NCBI RefSeq assembly: GCF_018736145.1
Contig: NZ_CP059997.1
Coordinates: 1,363,501-1,427,500, forward strand
Reading direction: 5' to 3'
DNA from: Amycolatopsis sp. CA-230715
GTDB taxonomy: Bacteria; Actinomycetota; Actinomycetes; Mycobacteriales; Pseudonocardiaceae
Length of the DNA: 64,000 bases
Position numbers and translations under genes: made by a program. Of this stretch, positions 8,657-18,007 are shown one piece after another. Position 1 is the stretch's first letter. Every line of letters starts with the position of its first letter. The notes below the pieces were generated by a model, which searched no databases, had not been told where the DNA came from, and saw nothing but the letters and a program-made list of their open reading frames with translations.

Positions 8657-8896
8657 CGTCCCCGCCGCCTCGCACCACAACCGTTGCCATTGACAACACT
8701 TGCCTACAACGAGAGAAAGGGCGGCGCTACGAACCGGCGGCGATCGCAAGGTGATCGTCAGGTTTCGGATCAGCCCGCACATCGTGCGGTACGCGCGGTG
8801 ACGGCAACCGCGCATGGCTACGCAGCCAGCGCGGATCGTCAGGCAGTCGTCAGGTCGAACATCGCCGCGGCGACGGACAATGGACAGAATGCACGC

Positions 8897-9154
8897 CTAC
8901 TCGCAGGACACGAGATCCAGCATGTCCCCGCATGCCGAAGCCCTGGTGCGAGGCTGATGCCCCGCGGACATCCCGCCGCCCGTCCTCACCACGACGCGAC
9001 GCCTCCGCCCGTCGACGGCGATGGTCCAGCCGAAGCATTCCCGGTAAGCGTCGAAGGCGTTCGCCAGCGCCGACCGCTCGCGCCGCTCGTCGAGTCCGGC
9101 GGGTGCTCCCGCCGGATCGGCACCGCATGGACGCCCGATGTTCTCCGGCCGCAC
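8897..9154 (-). CDS. Hypothetical protein downstream of the PucR gene
   Basis: An 85-residue frame starts at a GTG preceded by a strong GGAGGAGG ribosome site seven bases away, which decides the start. It reads MRPENIGRP, then an Ala/Arg-rich helix, then ECFGWTIAVDGRRRRVVV, which looks like a beta hairpin, and ends with MLDLVSCE. I do not recognise it. It follows the PucR-type gene by 26 bases on the same strand, so the two may be co-expressed. The flanking 8657-8896 region shows nothing I can name. Confidence 0.5.
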   Translation of the reverse strand: MRPENIGRPCGADPAGAPAGLDERRERSALANAFDAYRECFGWTIAVDGRRRRVVVRTGGGMSAGHQPRTRASACGDMLDLVSCE

Positions 9155-9180
9155 CGAAACCTCCTCCCGTTCGCTCGCGA

Positions 9181-10380
9181 TCAGGTCGAGCACGTCGCCT
9201 GGGAAGTCGCATGTGGACAGAGCGTTGCCCGCTCGTCCGCGCACAGGGCGATCTCGAGGGTGAACCGGGCGTCCGGATCGGCCAGCCGGTCGCCGAAGAG
9301 CTCTCTGAGGCGCCGCAACCGGTTGCGGACGGTCGCCGGGTGCGCACCGAGCCGTCGCGCCACCTCACCGACGTTGCCTCCGGTGCCGAGCCAGGCCAGG
9401 AGCGTCGTGCTCAAGGCGATCCGTTGTTTGGCGGTGAGTGCGGCCAGCGGTTCGAGGGCATGGGACGCGGTCAACGCGGCGAGCTCCTCGTCGGCGAGGA
9501 GCCAAAGCCGGATCAGATGGTCGTCGCACCGGGTGACCGGGCGGTCCGGCAAGGCGCCCTGCCGCACGAGGTGCAGGGTCCGGCGCGCCAGGTGCAGCGA
9601 ATCGGCCGCCCGGTCCAGCGGTACCGACGGGCCGACAACGGTCCGTGCGCCTTCGAACTCCGGTAGGTCGCCGGGTGCGCCGGGGAGGAGCAGACACGGT
9701 TCCGGGCCGTCGAGGTCGGTGAGCGCGTCGGCCCACGGCTCTCCGGCGTCCGGGTGCCAACCCGGTTCCACGGCCACCGCGGCGACTCGTTCAGGCAGCG
9801 GCCACTCCGCGGCCGCGGCCATCGTGTGCAGCGAACGCGCCACGTCCGGCCCACCGGACAGGATGCGGTGCAGCAGGAGCTTCCGTCCGCGCGCACGCCC
9901 GTGGGCACCGCTCGCCCGCGCGGCCGCGTAGCCCCTGGCGGACTCGGCGGAAATCTCGTCCACGACGGCGAACACGGTGTCCGCGCAGGCTCGTGCCACC
10001 GCACCGGAGAGCGCGTTCCGCCGCACCAGCGCGTACAGGTACCGCACGGCCGCCCTGCCACCGGCCCAGTACGAGCGGTACAGCGGCAGCAGGCCGCGGC
10101 CACCGGCGAAGGCGGCGGCACCCATCCACCGGAACCGGCGCACCCACGCGGACCACGCCTCGGCGCCGTCGCCGGTGCGGCGCGGCACCCGGTGCACCGT
10201 CCCGGCGGCGCATTCCCTGGCCCACTCGCGATCCAGCGCGGCGGCGTATTCCGGGAGGGCGCGCCTCATCCCGGTGATCACCACGTCGGTCAGCGACGGC
10301 AGGTACCTGGCGAGCTGGACCATCGCATCGGCGGACCCCGCCATCGGGTGCAGCGCGCTTTCGGGCAGTGGGTGCGTCAT
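9181..10380 (-). CDS. PucR-type helix-turn-helix regulator
   Basis: The 399-residue protein ends in a PucR C-terminal helix-turn-helix: LLAWLGTGGNVGEVARRLG, then HPATVRNRLRRLRELFG. The N-terminal part is helical, with a degenerate sensor-like middle; family members answer varied small molecules. The ATG at 10378-10380 opens the conserved region (MTHPLPESALHP). It diverges from the large LuxR regulator across 233 bases. No metabolic operon is attached, so the target is unknown. Confidence 0.82.
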   Translation of the reverse strand: MTHPLPESALHPMAGSADAMVQLARYLPSLTDVVITGMRRALPEYAAALDREWARECAAGTVHRVPRRTGDGAEAWSAWVRRFRWMGAAAFAGGRGLLPLYRSYWAGGRAAVRYLYALVRRNALSGAVARACADTVFAVVDEISAESARGYAAARASGAHGRARGRKLLLHRILSGGPDVARSLHTMAAAAEWPLPERVAAVAVEPGWHPDAGEPWADALTDLDGPEPCLLLPGAPGDLPEFEGARTVVGPSVPLDRAADSLHLARRTLHLVRQGALPDRPVTRCDDHLIRLWLLADEELAALTASHALEPLAALTAKQRIALSTTLLAWLGTGGNVGEVARRLGAHPATVRNRLRRLRELFGDRLADPDARFTLEIALCADERATLCPHATSQATCST

Positions 10381-10613
10381 CGCCGACCTCCGCACCGGAC
10401 GACCAGCAACTCCTTTGTGGATTGCGCTTTTCCGAATGAGTCCGAACCGGTGTGTGATCAAAGTGTCCGACGGACCGTGTCCCGTAAATCGGTAAAACGC
10501 CGTACCGGAGTACGTATGCCCGGCCACCGCCGGCTCGGGCTGGGTGACGGCTCGCACTGTGATCACCAACGCGTTACGGTCTTGCTCGGTCGGCGCGAAT
10601 CCCAGATTGCGAG
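10381..10613. promoter_or_regulatory. Divergent promoter region between two regulators
   Basis: This spacer serves the PucR-type gene (leftward) and the LuxR-type gene (rightward). It holds TACGTATGCCCG at 10511-10522, about 90 bases before the LuxR start. An exact copy lies at 4860-4871 and a near copy upstream of the protease gene. Confidence 0.35.
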
Positions 10614-12911
10614 GTGGTGAGCCTGTCCACCCCACTTCGTCGCGGTGGCGGCCTCGACCGCGCGGCCGCCGCGCCGCCGCGTGCCGAACCGGCCAGTTAC
10701 GTCGGACGGCGCGGTGAAGGCGCGGACGTGCGCCGTCTGCTCGGCACCGCGCGGCTGGTGACGTTGACCGGTCCCGGCGGGGTGGGCAAGACCAGGCTCG
10801 CCACCCGGGTCGCGCGGGACGCGGAACGCGCCTTCGCCGACGGCGTCGTGTTCGTGGAACTGGCTCAGCTGCGCGACGGCGCGCTGGTGGCGAACCTGGT
10901 GGCGGATCGGCTCGGCCTGCACGACCTGTCCGGCCTTCCGGCCGCACGGCAGGTGATCGAGCACCTTCGCGACCGCTCGCTGCTCCTGGTGCTCGACAAC
11001 TGCGAGCACCTCATCGACGCCTGCGCGGAGTTCGCCGCCGCCGTGCTGGACGGCTGCCCCCGGGTCGTGCTGCTGGCCACCAGCAGGCAGTCGCTGACCG
11101 TGGCCGGCGAGCACGTGCAGCCGGTGCCGCCGCTGCCGATCGCCGACGCGGTGCACCTGTTCAAGGACCGCGCCACGGCGATCTGGTCCGGTGCCCTCGA
11201 CGGGCAGGACGTGGAGACCACGCTCACCGAGCTGTGCCGCCGGCTCGACGGGTTGCCGCTGGCCATCGAGCTCGCCGCGGCCAGGATCCGCGCGCTGTCC
11301 CCCGCCCAGATCCTCGACCGGCTCACCACCCGGTTCACCCTGCTGACCTCCGGCCGCCGGGCCGCGCCGCGGCGGCAGCAGACGCTGCGCGACACGATCG
11401 ACTGGAGCTTCGAGCTCTGTTCGGAGGCCGAGCAGGCGGTGTGGGCCAGGACTTCGGTCTTCGCCGGATCGTTCGACCTGGAGGCCGCGACGCACGTGTG
11501 CGCCGACGCCGCGCTCGGCACGGACACGGTGCTCGACCTGGTCGACGGGCTGGTGGACAAGTCCGTCCTGATCCGCGACCAGCACGACGATCCGGCCCAC
11601 TACCGGATGCTGGAATCACTGCGCGAGTACGGCCAGGAACACCTGGCGCGGTCCGGCGATCGCGAGCGGGTCGCGCGGCTGCACAGCGGCTGGTTCGACC
11701 AGCTCGCGGTGCGGGCGGACCTGGAGTGGGCGGGCGACCGGCAGCGGTACTGGATCGACCGCCTGCGCCGCGACCACGCGAACCTGCGCGCGGCGCTGGG
11801 CTGGTCGCTGAGCGAACCGGGCGAGGAGGGCGCGGCGCTGCGGATCGCCGCCCGGCCCTTCGAATACTGGATGGTGCGGGGCCTCGCCGGGGAGGCGCGA
11901 ACCTGGCTCACCCGCACCCTCGCCGCGACGCCGCCCGATCATCCCGATCGCGGGCGGGCGCTGTGCGCCTGCGCCGTGTACACGATCTGGCAGGGCGGCC
12001 TCGACCGGACCGAGCCCCTGCTGGCGGAGATCGGGGCGGTGGCCGAGGCGAACGCCGACGAGGTGCTGCGCGCCAAGGTCCCGTACCTGCGCAGCTTCGC
12101 CGCCCTGCTCTCCGTGGTGGACGAAGCGGTCGAGCCCGCGGAGGAGGCCGCCGCGGTGTTCCGCGCCCACGGTCTGGTGCGGGACGAGCTCCATCCACTG
12201 TTCATCCACGGTGTCGCGGTCGCCCACCGCGACCGGGAACCGACCGCCGCCCGCCGGTCGCTGCGCCGGATGCACGACCTGGCGGTCGACCACGGCGGCG
12301 CCTTCTACCAGGCGATGGCGTTGTTCGGCCGCGCGATCGTCGAGGTCGAACACGGCGAGGTCGCCGCCGCGGACGACGCGGCCACCGCGGCGCTGCGGCT
12401 GGACCTGGACATCGGCGACCAGCACGGCATGGCCTACCGCGCGGACACCCTGGCCTGGGTGGCCGACCGGCGCGGCGAGCACGAGCGCGCCGCGACCCTG
12501 TTCGGCGTCGCGGAAACCGTCTGGGCCCGGATCGGCACCACCGCGGACTTCGCCGTGGCCCGGCCGCATCGCAAGCACATCACCAACACCCGCGCCGAAC
12601 TCGGCGAAACCCGGTTCGACAGGGCGTTCGCCATCGGGCGCGCGCTGCCGACCGGCGAGGCCATGCGCTACGCACTCGGCGAGCCTTCCTCGGCACCGCC
12701 GGAAACCGCCGAGACCCCGCCCGCCCTCACCGCCCGCGAGGCGGAGGTCGCGGCCCTGGTCGCCGAGGGCCTGACCAACCGGGACATCGCCGCCAAGCTG
12801 GTGATCTCCCGGCGGACCGTGGACACGCACGTCGGGCACATCCTCGGCAAGCTGGAACTCGGGAACCGCGCGCAGATCGCGAGCTGGGTGGCGGGCCGGA
12901 CCCGGGAGTAG
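10614..12911 (+). CDS. Large ATP-binding LuxR-family regulator (NB-ARC/TPR/HTH)
   Basis: The 765-residue protein has a P-loop GPGGVGKT (53-60), a Walker B LLLVLDNCEHL and an NB-ARC-like LPLAIELAAAR motif. A long helical TPR-like region covers about 330-690, and a C-terminal LuxR helix-turn-helix (LTAREAEVAALVAEGLTNRDIAAKL-type) ends it. Proteins of this plan act as ATP-driven switches, often for secondary metabolism or catabolism; no such cluster is adjacent. Either of two consecutive GTG codons at 10614 or 10617 can start it. Confidence 0.9.
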   Translation: MVSLSTPLRRGGGLDRAAAAPPRAEPASYVGRRGEGADVRRLLGTARLVTLTGPGGVGKTRLATRVARDAERAFADGVVFVELAQLRDGALVANLVADRLGLHDLSGLPAARQVIEHLRDRSLLLVLDNCEHLIDACAEFAAAVLDGCPRVVLLATSRQSLTVAGEHVQPVPPLPIADAVHLFKDRATAIWSGALDGQDVETTLTELCRRLDGLPLAIELAAARIRALSPAQILDRLTTRFTLLTSGRRAAPRRQQTLRDTIDWSFELCSEAEQAVWARTSVFAGSFDLEAATHVCADAALGTDTVLDLVDGLVDKSVLIRDQHDDPAHYRMLESLREYGQEHLARSGDRERVARLHSGWFDQLAVRADLEWAGDRQRYWIDRLRRDHANLRAALGWSLSEPGEEGAALRIAARPFEYWMVRGLAGEARTWLTRTLAATPPDHPDRGRALCACAVYTIWQGGLDRTEPLLAEIGAVAEANADEVLRAKVPYLRSFAALLSVVDEAVEPAEEAAAVFRAHGLVRDELHPLFIHGVAVAHRDREPTAARRSLRRMHDLAVDHGGAFYQAMALFGRAIVEVEHGEVAAADDAATAALRLDLDIGDQHGMAYRADTLAWVADRRGEHERAATLFGVAETVWARIGTTADFAVARPHRKHITNTRAELGETRFDRAFAIGRALPTGEAMRYALGEPSSAPPETAETPPALTAREAEVAALVAEGLTNRDIAAKLVISRRTVDTHVGHILGKLELGNRAQIASWVAGRTRE

Positions 12912-13053
12912 CGGCGCGCCGATTCCGGTCAGTGCCGGCGGCCGAGGACCCAGGTGGCAGAACGCCTCCAGCGCGGCCACGTCCGGGTCCCCGTAGAGAT
13001 CCTCGGCCAGGCTCAGCGCCGATCTTCTCCGCGGCCGAGACGGCACGCCGGGT
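12912..13053 (-). other. Spacer with a possible coding remnant
   Basis: The leftward strand keeps a short coding-like stretch (SALSLAEDLYGDPDVAALEA) with no start context and no family I can assign. It runs into the antisense of the LuxR gene, so it may be the tail of a lost gene. I see no other feature. Confidence 0.2.
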
Positions 13054-14283
13054 TCAGGGCAGGGTCGCGGTATCCACCGCTTGGACCTTCTTGGCGCCGG
13101 CGTTGGCGGCGAGCACGGTGCGGCCGTCCGGGCTCAGTGCCAGTTCGCGGGGAAAGGCGCCGGTGGGGATGCGCCCCAGTGCGGGACGTCCGGCCAGCGC
13201 GGCTTGAGTGTCCACAACGGACAGACCGGTACTCGCGCCAGGCGCCTGGAACCGGTTGGAATCCGCGGTCACGACCCGTTCGCCGTCCGCGGTCATGGTG
13301 AGCCCGACGGGAGCGGTGCCGACCTGGACGGACGCCCGCCGCGCGTGTGCGGGATCGGTGGTGAGCTTCCCGGCGTCGAAGGCGAGCAGGGCGTTGCTGC
13401 CGCGGGCGGTGACCCACACGGTGCGCCCGTCCGGCGCGGCCGCGACGCGCACCGGCTGGCAGCTCGCGGACACGGCACCCAGCAGCGCGGTGCCGGGGCT
13501 GGACTCCAGTTCGCCGACATCGAGCACGCTGAGCTGGCCCTGCTCGCCGCCGGGGGCGACTTCGCTCGTCGCGTAGAGCCGCTTGCCGTCCGGGGAGAGC
13601 GCGGTGCCGACCACCGACCTCCCCAGCACGATGTGCCCGACGTAGCTGCCCGCACCGAATCCACTGTGGAGCGCTTTGGCCAAGTCGAACACCTCGACCG
13701 CGCCCCGGTTTCCGGTCTGCTCGTTGCCGTATTCCTGGCTGACGAAGGCGAACCGATCATCCGGCGAAACGCTCACCTGAACGGCGCTGGACCCCGCGGT
13801 CCCGGTGAGCGTGCCCAGCACCGGGTTCGCTCCCCCGCTCGCCAGTTTGCCCGCGTCCAGCACGATCGCGCCGGTGCCGGTGGCGACGAGCAGGTGCTGG
13901 CCGTCGTGGGTGACCGCGAGCCCCGTCGCGCCGCTCTCGCCAAGACTCCCCTTCGGCAACGCGACCCTGCGCTCGAGCTTCGGCGGGAAGCCGCCGGTCA
14001 GCACGCCGATCTCCGGTCCCAACGCGACGAACGCCTGGCCGCCCTTGGGGCCGTAGACCACTCCGAAGGGCGCCGTTGGAACATCGAGACTCGCCGTACG
14101 CACCTTGTCGAGCACGGGCTGCGCGGGCGCCGCGCTCTTCTCGCACCCCGGCGCGGGAACGGCGGCCTCGGCGGATCGCGCGATCCCCTCCCGCGCCTGC
14201 GTACCGGCCAGGATCGCCCCGGCCGCCGCGATCGTGACAGCGGCCGCGGCCAGCCCGCCCTGCCACCGTTCCCCGTGGTTCAT
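13054..14283 (-). CDS. Secreted YncE-like beta-propeller protein
   Basis: The 409-residue protein begins with a short basic stretch and a hydrophobic helix (about residues 9-27) acting as signal peptide or anchor. It continues as repeated beta-propeller blades with phrases such as LAVTHDGQHLLVA, VSPDDRFAFVS, LSPDGKRLYA and LSPDGRTVLAANAG. These YncE/lactonase-like repeats usually form a seven-bladed extracellular scaffold; a catalytic role is not evident. A GGAGG ribosome site precedes the ATG. A trypsin-like protease lies 68 bases upstream on the same strand, suggesting joint export. Confidence 0.82.
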   Translation of the reverse strand: MNHGERWQGGLAAAAVTIAAAGAILAGTQAREGIARSAEAAVPAPGCEKSAAPAQPVLDKVRTASLDVPTAPFGVVYGPKGGQAFVALGPEIGVLTGGFPPKLERRVALPKGSLGESGATGLAVTHDGQHLLVATGTGAIVLDAGKLASGGANPVLGTLTGTAGSSAVQVSVSPDDRFAFVSQEYGNEQTGNRGAVEVFDLAKALHSGFGAGSYVGHIVLGRSVVGTALSPDGKRLYATSEVAPGGEQGQLSVLDVGELESSPGTALLGAVSASCQPVRVAAAPDGRTVWVTARGSNALLAFDAGKLTTDPAHARRASVQVGTAPVGLTMTADGERVVTADSNRFQAPGASTGLSVVDTQAALAGRPALGRIPTGAFPRELALSPDGRTVLAANAGAKKVQAVDTATLP

Positions 14284-14351
14284 CTTGCCTCCGATGTCGA
14301 GTCCTCGGCGCGGACGCCGAAATTTCCGGTCGCGTGCCTGCTCGTTCGGTG

Positions 14352-15110
14352 TCACGGCAGCGGGCCGGTGTGCGCCTCGATCCACTGCCGGTAGTAGGGC
14401 ACCTTGTTGTACACCGACGGCGCTTCGGCGCAGGTGGAGCTCAGCCCACCGAGGCGGCTGGTAGTGCCGCCCAGCTCCCATCGACCGTCCACTTCGGTCA
14501 CCAGCGGTCCGCCGGAGTCGCCGTAGCAGATGCCCTTGCCGCTGGGATCGCCCACGCACAGCTCGGAGTCCGCGTGGAACCGCCGGCACCCCGTCACCAG
14601 TGTCGTGTCCAGTTCCTGCAGTTGCTCCGGCGGCGGGCCGCAGGCGCGCGCGGCGCACGTCTGGCCGTGCCCGATGACGCGGATCGGCAGGCCGGGCTCC
14701 AGCGGCGCCGCGGTGATGGTGATCGGGGCCGATTTCGCCGGTTCGGCCAGCTTGATCAGGGCGAAGTCCGCCCCGAACACCTCGTCCTCGCCACCGGGGC
14801 CCGGTACGAGCTGCTCGACCGGGATCGGCTCACCGGCGCCGAGGCTGGTGCCGCCCACGCGCACCGAGTCCGGGTGCCTGCGGGTGACGCAGTGTTTCGC
14901 CGTGGCCAGCCATTCGGGCGCGACCAGCACCGCGCCGCAACTGAACGCCCCGTTCTCGAACAGCTTGGTGTAGAAGGAATAGTCCTCCGAGGCCGGGTTG
15001 CCCCCGACAATCAACGGCGCGGCCGTGCCCACCGAACCCGCGGAACCGGCCAGCGGGGCCACTACCGCGGCGAACAGCCCGACGACCGCACCCAGCACGC
15101 GCAACCGCAT
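14352..15110 (-). CDS. Secreted trypsin-like serine protease (S1A)
   Basis: The 252-residue precursor has a signal peptide (about 1-30), then IVGG at 34-37, the usual new N-terminus of activated chymotrypsin-fold proteases. The triad is His73 (ATAKHC), Asp115 (DFALIKL) and Ser199 (GDSGGP). Paired cysteines are consistent with extracellular folding. The Ala-to-Lys change just before the catalytic His differs from textbook TAAHC. It starts after a GGAGG site and lies before the beta-propeller gene on the same strand. Its upstream region carries a TACGTGTGCCCG element. Confidence 0.9.
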   Translation of the reverse strand: MRLRVLGAVVGLFAAVVAPLAGSAGSVGTAAPLIVGGNPASEDYSFYTKLFENGAFSCGAVLVAPEWLATAKHCVTRRHPDSVRVGGTSLGAGEPIPVEQLVPGPGGEDEVFGADFALIKLAEPAKSAPITITAAPLEPGLPIRVIGHGQTCAARACGPPPEQLQELDTTLVTGCRRFHADSELCVGDPSGKGICYGDSGGPLVTEVDGRWELGGTTSRLGGLSSTCAEAPSVYNKVPYYRQWIEAHTGPLP

Positions 15111-15380
15111 CTTCCGCCTCCTCCGTCCGGGACCGAGCGGGGCCAACACTGGTGAACGGAGGATGCCGAGCGCATCCGCTGAAGTACGTACGGGCACACG
15201 TATCCGCCGCAGCAACGCGATCCTGTCGCAGCCCGGCAGCGCGCTGGACACCGTGCCGTACACCGAATGGATCGCGAACCTGTACCGGCTCTGCGACGGC
15301 GTCGCCCGCGAGCAGAATCCCACCCTGCCCGAGCTGCCGGGCGGGCATCGGGAATCAAGACCGCTTCGCGCACGCTGCGT
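15111..15380. promoter_or_regulatory. Protease promoter region with variant TACGTGTGCCCG element
   Basis: Read toward the protease gene, the spacer has TACGTGTGCCCG (15191-15202), one base away from the element at 4860 and 10511, followed by GTACGTAC. The rightward strand shows a coding-like phrase (DTVPYTEWIANLYRLCDGVA) without a start, possibly a gene remnant. I see no intact gene. Confidence 0.35.
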
Positions 15381-16298
15381 TCACGATTCACGATCGTTCG
15401 CGCCGACGACACGGCAGGCTTTCAGGAACTCGCCGAGGTGGGCCGGAGGTTCGGAGCGGTGGACGGCGAGCGCGGTCGGCAGTACCAGCGGGGACCCCGC
15501 GCCGCCGGGCCCGCGCACTGCCCGGAAGGCGACCCGCTCGGTGGCCAGTTGCGCGGCGTGCGCCGCGTACACCACGCTCCAGCCGGGGGTGCCCGCCCCC
15601 AGCGCCGCCAGAGTGTCTTGCAGGGAACTGCGCTGCGGGCCGGGCACAGGCTCGAAACCGGCGTCCCGGCATGCGCCCATGACGAGGTCCACCAGGGGTG
15701 GATTGTCGCGCCGCGCCGTCAGGTACAACGGCAGACCGGCCAACTCGGCGAGGTCCACTTCGGACTGCCGCGCCAGCGGGTGCCGAGCGGGAAGCGCCAC
15801 GAGAAGCCGATCCAGCCAGACCGGAACGAGCCGCACCTCCTCGGGCCCTTCCTCCACGCCGCGCGCAAAGGCGGCATCCAATTCCCCGCGGGCCACCTGC
15901 TCCAAGCGCACCACCGTAGGTGCCGAAGCCAACTCGACCCGCAGATCGGGGGCATGACCCGCCAGCACCTCGAGCACCTGGTCCAGTCGCTCCCCCATCC
16001 CCGTGCTGGTGCCCACCCGTAACCGGGCACCGCGCGCGTCCGCGAACTCGGCCACCACCGCGTGCGCCCGTCGCTCGGCCGCCAGCACCTCCCGCGCCGC
16101 CGGGAGGAACCGCTGCCCCGCCTCGGTCAGCCGAACCCGCCGCAGCGACCGGTCGAACAGATCGGTCCCCAGCTCTCGCTCAAGTCGCCGCACCTGCTGG
16201 CTCACCGCCGACTGCACGATCACCAGCCGTTCGGCGGCACGCCCGAAGTGCAGTTCTTCGGCCACCGCCACGAAGTAGCGAAGTTGACGCAGTTCCAC
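15381..16298 (-). CDS. LysR-family transcriptional regulator
   Basis: The 305-residue protein has the LysR layout: N-terminal winged helix (MELRQLRYFVAVAEELHFGRAAERL, then SAVSQQVRRLERELG) and a periplasmic-binding-protein-like effector domain from about residue 90. The start is GTG at 16296-16298, fixed by the invariant MELRQLRYF opening. The usual divergent target gene is absent: to its right lies only a P450 fragment, so the original partner may have been lost when the region to the right was rearranged. Confidence 0.9.
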   Translation of the reverse strand: MELRQLRYFVAVAEELHFGRAAERLVIVQSAVSQQVRRLERELGTDLFDRSLRRVRLTEAGQRFLPAAREVLAAERRAHAVVAEFADARGARLRVGTSTGMGERLDQVLEVLAGHAPDLRVELASAPTVVRLEQVARGELDAAFARGVEEGPEEVRLVPVWLDRLLVALPARHPLARQSEVDLAELAGLPLYLTARRDNPPLVDLVMGACRDAGFEPVPGPQRSSLQDTLAALGAGTPGWSVVYAAHAAQLATERVAFRAVRGPGGAGSPLVLPTALAVHRSEPPAHLGEFLKACRVVGANDRES

Positions 16299-16393
16299 AC
16301 TCCCCAGCTAACCAAATCACCCCGGAACGTGGTCGAAACACGGGAGTCCCGAGCCGGGAGTCTCGCGAACCGGACCGGGCGCGCTTCTGCCGT

Positions 16394-16422
16394 CAGCCGG
16401 AGTAGGACTCGAACCCGACAAC
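16394..16422 (-). other. tRNA-like 3' end, possible attachment-site core
   Basis: On the leftward strand, GTTCGAGTCCTACTCCGGCTG looks like the T-loop, T-stem and acceptor 3' strand of a tRNA. The 5' side of the T-stem does not pair, and no D-arm or anticodon arm lies upstream, so this is not an intact tRNA. It abuts exactly the point where the P450 homology breaks. Partial tRNA 3' ends of this kind mark att sites of integrative elements. I cannot find the parent tRNA in the window. Confidence 0.35.
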
Positions 16423-16777
16423 CATGAATGCGGGCCGAGCGAGAACGCCAGGTGCGGCGCGTTCGCCCGGTCGAGTGTGAACCGGTCGGGATCGGGGAAC
16501 CGCGCGGGATCGCGGTTGGCCGCGCCGGCGAGCAGGACGACCCAGGCGCGGGCGGGCAGCTCCATCCCGGCGACCGTGTGCGCTTCCTTCGCCACCCTGC
16601 CGACCAGCTGCACCGGCGCGTCGACGCGCAGCGCCTCCTCGACCGCGGCGGACGCCAGGCCGGGATCGGCGCGCAGCCTGCCCAGTTCGCCGGGGTGGCG
16701 CAGGAGCGCGAGCAGGCCGTTGGACAGCAGATTGCCGGTGGTCTCGTGACCGGCGACGAGCAGCACCGGACAAGTAA
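16423..16777 (-). pseudogene. Cytochrome P450 fragment
   Basis: About 115 codons of a P450 C-terminal half survive: I-helix LLVAGHETT, ExxR motif EEALR, and FPDPDRFTLDRANAPHLAFSLGPHS. The frame then leaves homology before the haem-ligand Cys, and the first 200 or more residues are missing upstream. It cannot bind haem as it stands. The 3' break lies at the tRNA-like sequence, so an insertion or deletion at an attachment site may have cut it. Confidence 0.75.
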
Positions 16778-16899
16778 CGTGATCCGATCCCGAGCTACAC
16801 CCTGCCACCGGTGCGGGATCGCGAACGGCCAACGACACGATCAGCTCTTTCGTCACTGGGCCGGGAAACACGGGCACTTACCAAGAAACAGCTCCCACC

Positions 16900-17126
16900 G
16901 CTCTCCTCGGCGCCCGATGACCCACGTGGGGGATCCGCAGCTCGCTGAGCGTGCACCCGGCGAGCTTGTGGGCGTCCCGGTTGAAATGGGCTTGGTCGGC
17001 GTAGCCGCAGAACTCCGCGATATCGGCGAGTGGTCGCCGGGGCCAGGTGTTGAGCAGATGCGCCGCGTGGTGAAGCCGGGGCATCCGGGCGACGGTCTTG
17101 GGCGGCATGCCGACCTGATCGGCGAA
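16900..17126 (-). pseudogene. AraC-family regulator fragment
   Basis: The stretch beginning ADQVGMPPKTVARM and continuing through LADIAEFCGYADQAHFNRD is the double helix-turn-helix C-terminus of an AraC regulator. The sensor domain is gone. The frame is fused upstream, without a stop, to an unrelated metalloprotease-like fragment, which indicates a deletion join. A functional protein is unlikely. Confidence 0.65.
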
Positions 17127-17445
17127 GTTGTACCAGTCGTGGCCGAACTCGTGTGCGGCGAGCAGCGCCTGGTCCTTGACCCCGCCGAGATACAGGAGAA
17201 TCCGCTCGCCCCTGCCCCAGTTGCAGCCGACAGCCGTGACGTCACCGCACTTGAATTCACTGTTCGTGCATTCCACGGGCGTGCCGCTGGATTCGGACCT
17301 GCGCAGCGAGTCGGCTCCCCAGTATCGGGCGCCCTTGAGGACGGCGCTTTCGGAACCATTGCACGAGCTGGTGATGTGGTACTCACGAAAATCGCGATCC
17401 TGCGCCTGAAAGCGCGGCGGATCGATGACCGCCGTGGCGAGTTGT
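17127..17445 (-). pseudogene. Metalloprotease-like secreted protein fragment
   Basis: About 105 codons read as an exported protein piece with several cysteines (SSCNGSES, PVECTNSEF, VGCNWG) and a zinc-site-like AAHEFGHDWYN (HExxH plus Asp). The family is uncertain. The sequence passes without a stop into the AraC fragment downstream, and its own N-terminus is missing where the DUF2637 remnant begins on the other strand. I read it as a truncated gene joined by deletion. Confidence 0.45.
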
Positions 17446-17969
17446 ACGCCCGGGGCCGCCGTCATCGTCGACGGCCTCCTCCTCATGGCCACCATCGAAC
17501 TCTGGAAAACCGAAACCAGACACCGCACCGGCCGCTGGACAGCTTGGCTCGCCTTCTCCCTCGGCATCAGCCTCTCCCTCTGCGCCAACATCGCCGCCGC
17601 ACCCACCCACAACCCCCTCGCCATCACCGTCGCCGCCTGCCCACCCCTCGCGCTCTGCTCGCCGTCGAACTCCTCAACCGCGCCCTCAAACACCACCACG
17701 CCGACTCCCCGACCAACACCATCAGCACGCCAGCAACCGAACCCGAAGACGCGACTCCGCTCGACAAGGCCTCCCCCGAAGCCACTACACCCGCCGGACC
17801 GCCGACTGCTGAACAACGCATGTGGGCCTTCTACCTCACCGAACACGCACAAGGCCGAAACCCCACCGGCGCCGACCTCGACCGCATCGCCGGAACACAC
17901 ACCTACGGACGCCGAATCCTCCGAAAATGGCGAGACACCGGACACCTCGCGTCTCGTTCCACAAGCTGA
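17446..17969 (+). pseudogene. DUF2637 mobile-element protein, truncated and frameshifted
   Basis: The conserved core VDGLLLMATIELWKTE and a second helix AWLAFSLGISLSLCANIA are those of DUF2637 proteins, typical of actinomycete integrative conjugative elements and plasmids. The N-terminus is missing. Near 17653 the frame shifts: LALLLAVELLNRAL is spelled across two frames, as if one C were lost. In the new frame it continues to a helix-turn-helix-like GADLDRIAGTHTYGRRILRKW end and a stop at 17969. Confidence 0.7.
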
Positions 17970-18007
17970 TGACGCACCAACGCTTGGCCTCGTCGACGTG
18001 GCTCGAC

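Noticed and set aside
11234..13207. 657-codon rightward frame inside the LuxR regulator
   Set aside because: Arg/Gly/Pro-rich frame-shifted shadow; the LuxR frame has all catalytic and DNA-binding motifs.
16394..16422. Intact tRNA gene
   Set aside because: Only T-loop and acceptor-like 3' parts exist; the T-stem does not pair and no D-arm or anticodon arm is present, so I list it only as a tRNA-like end.
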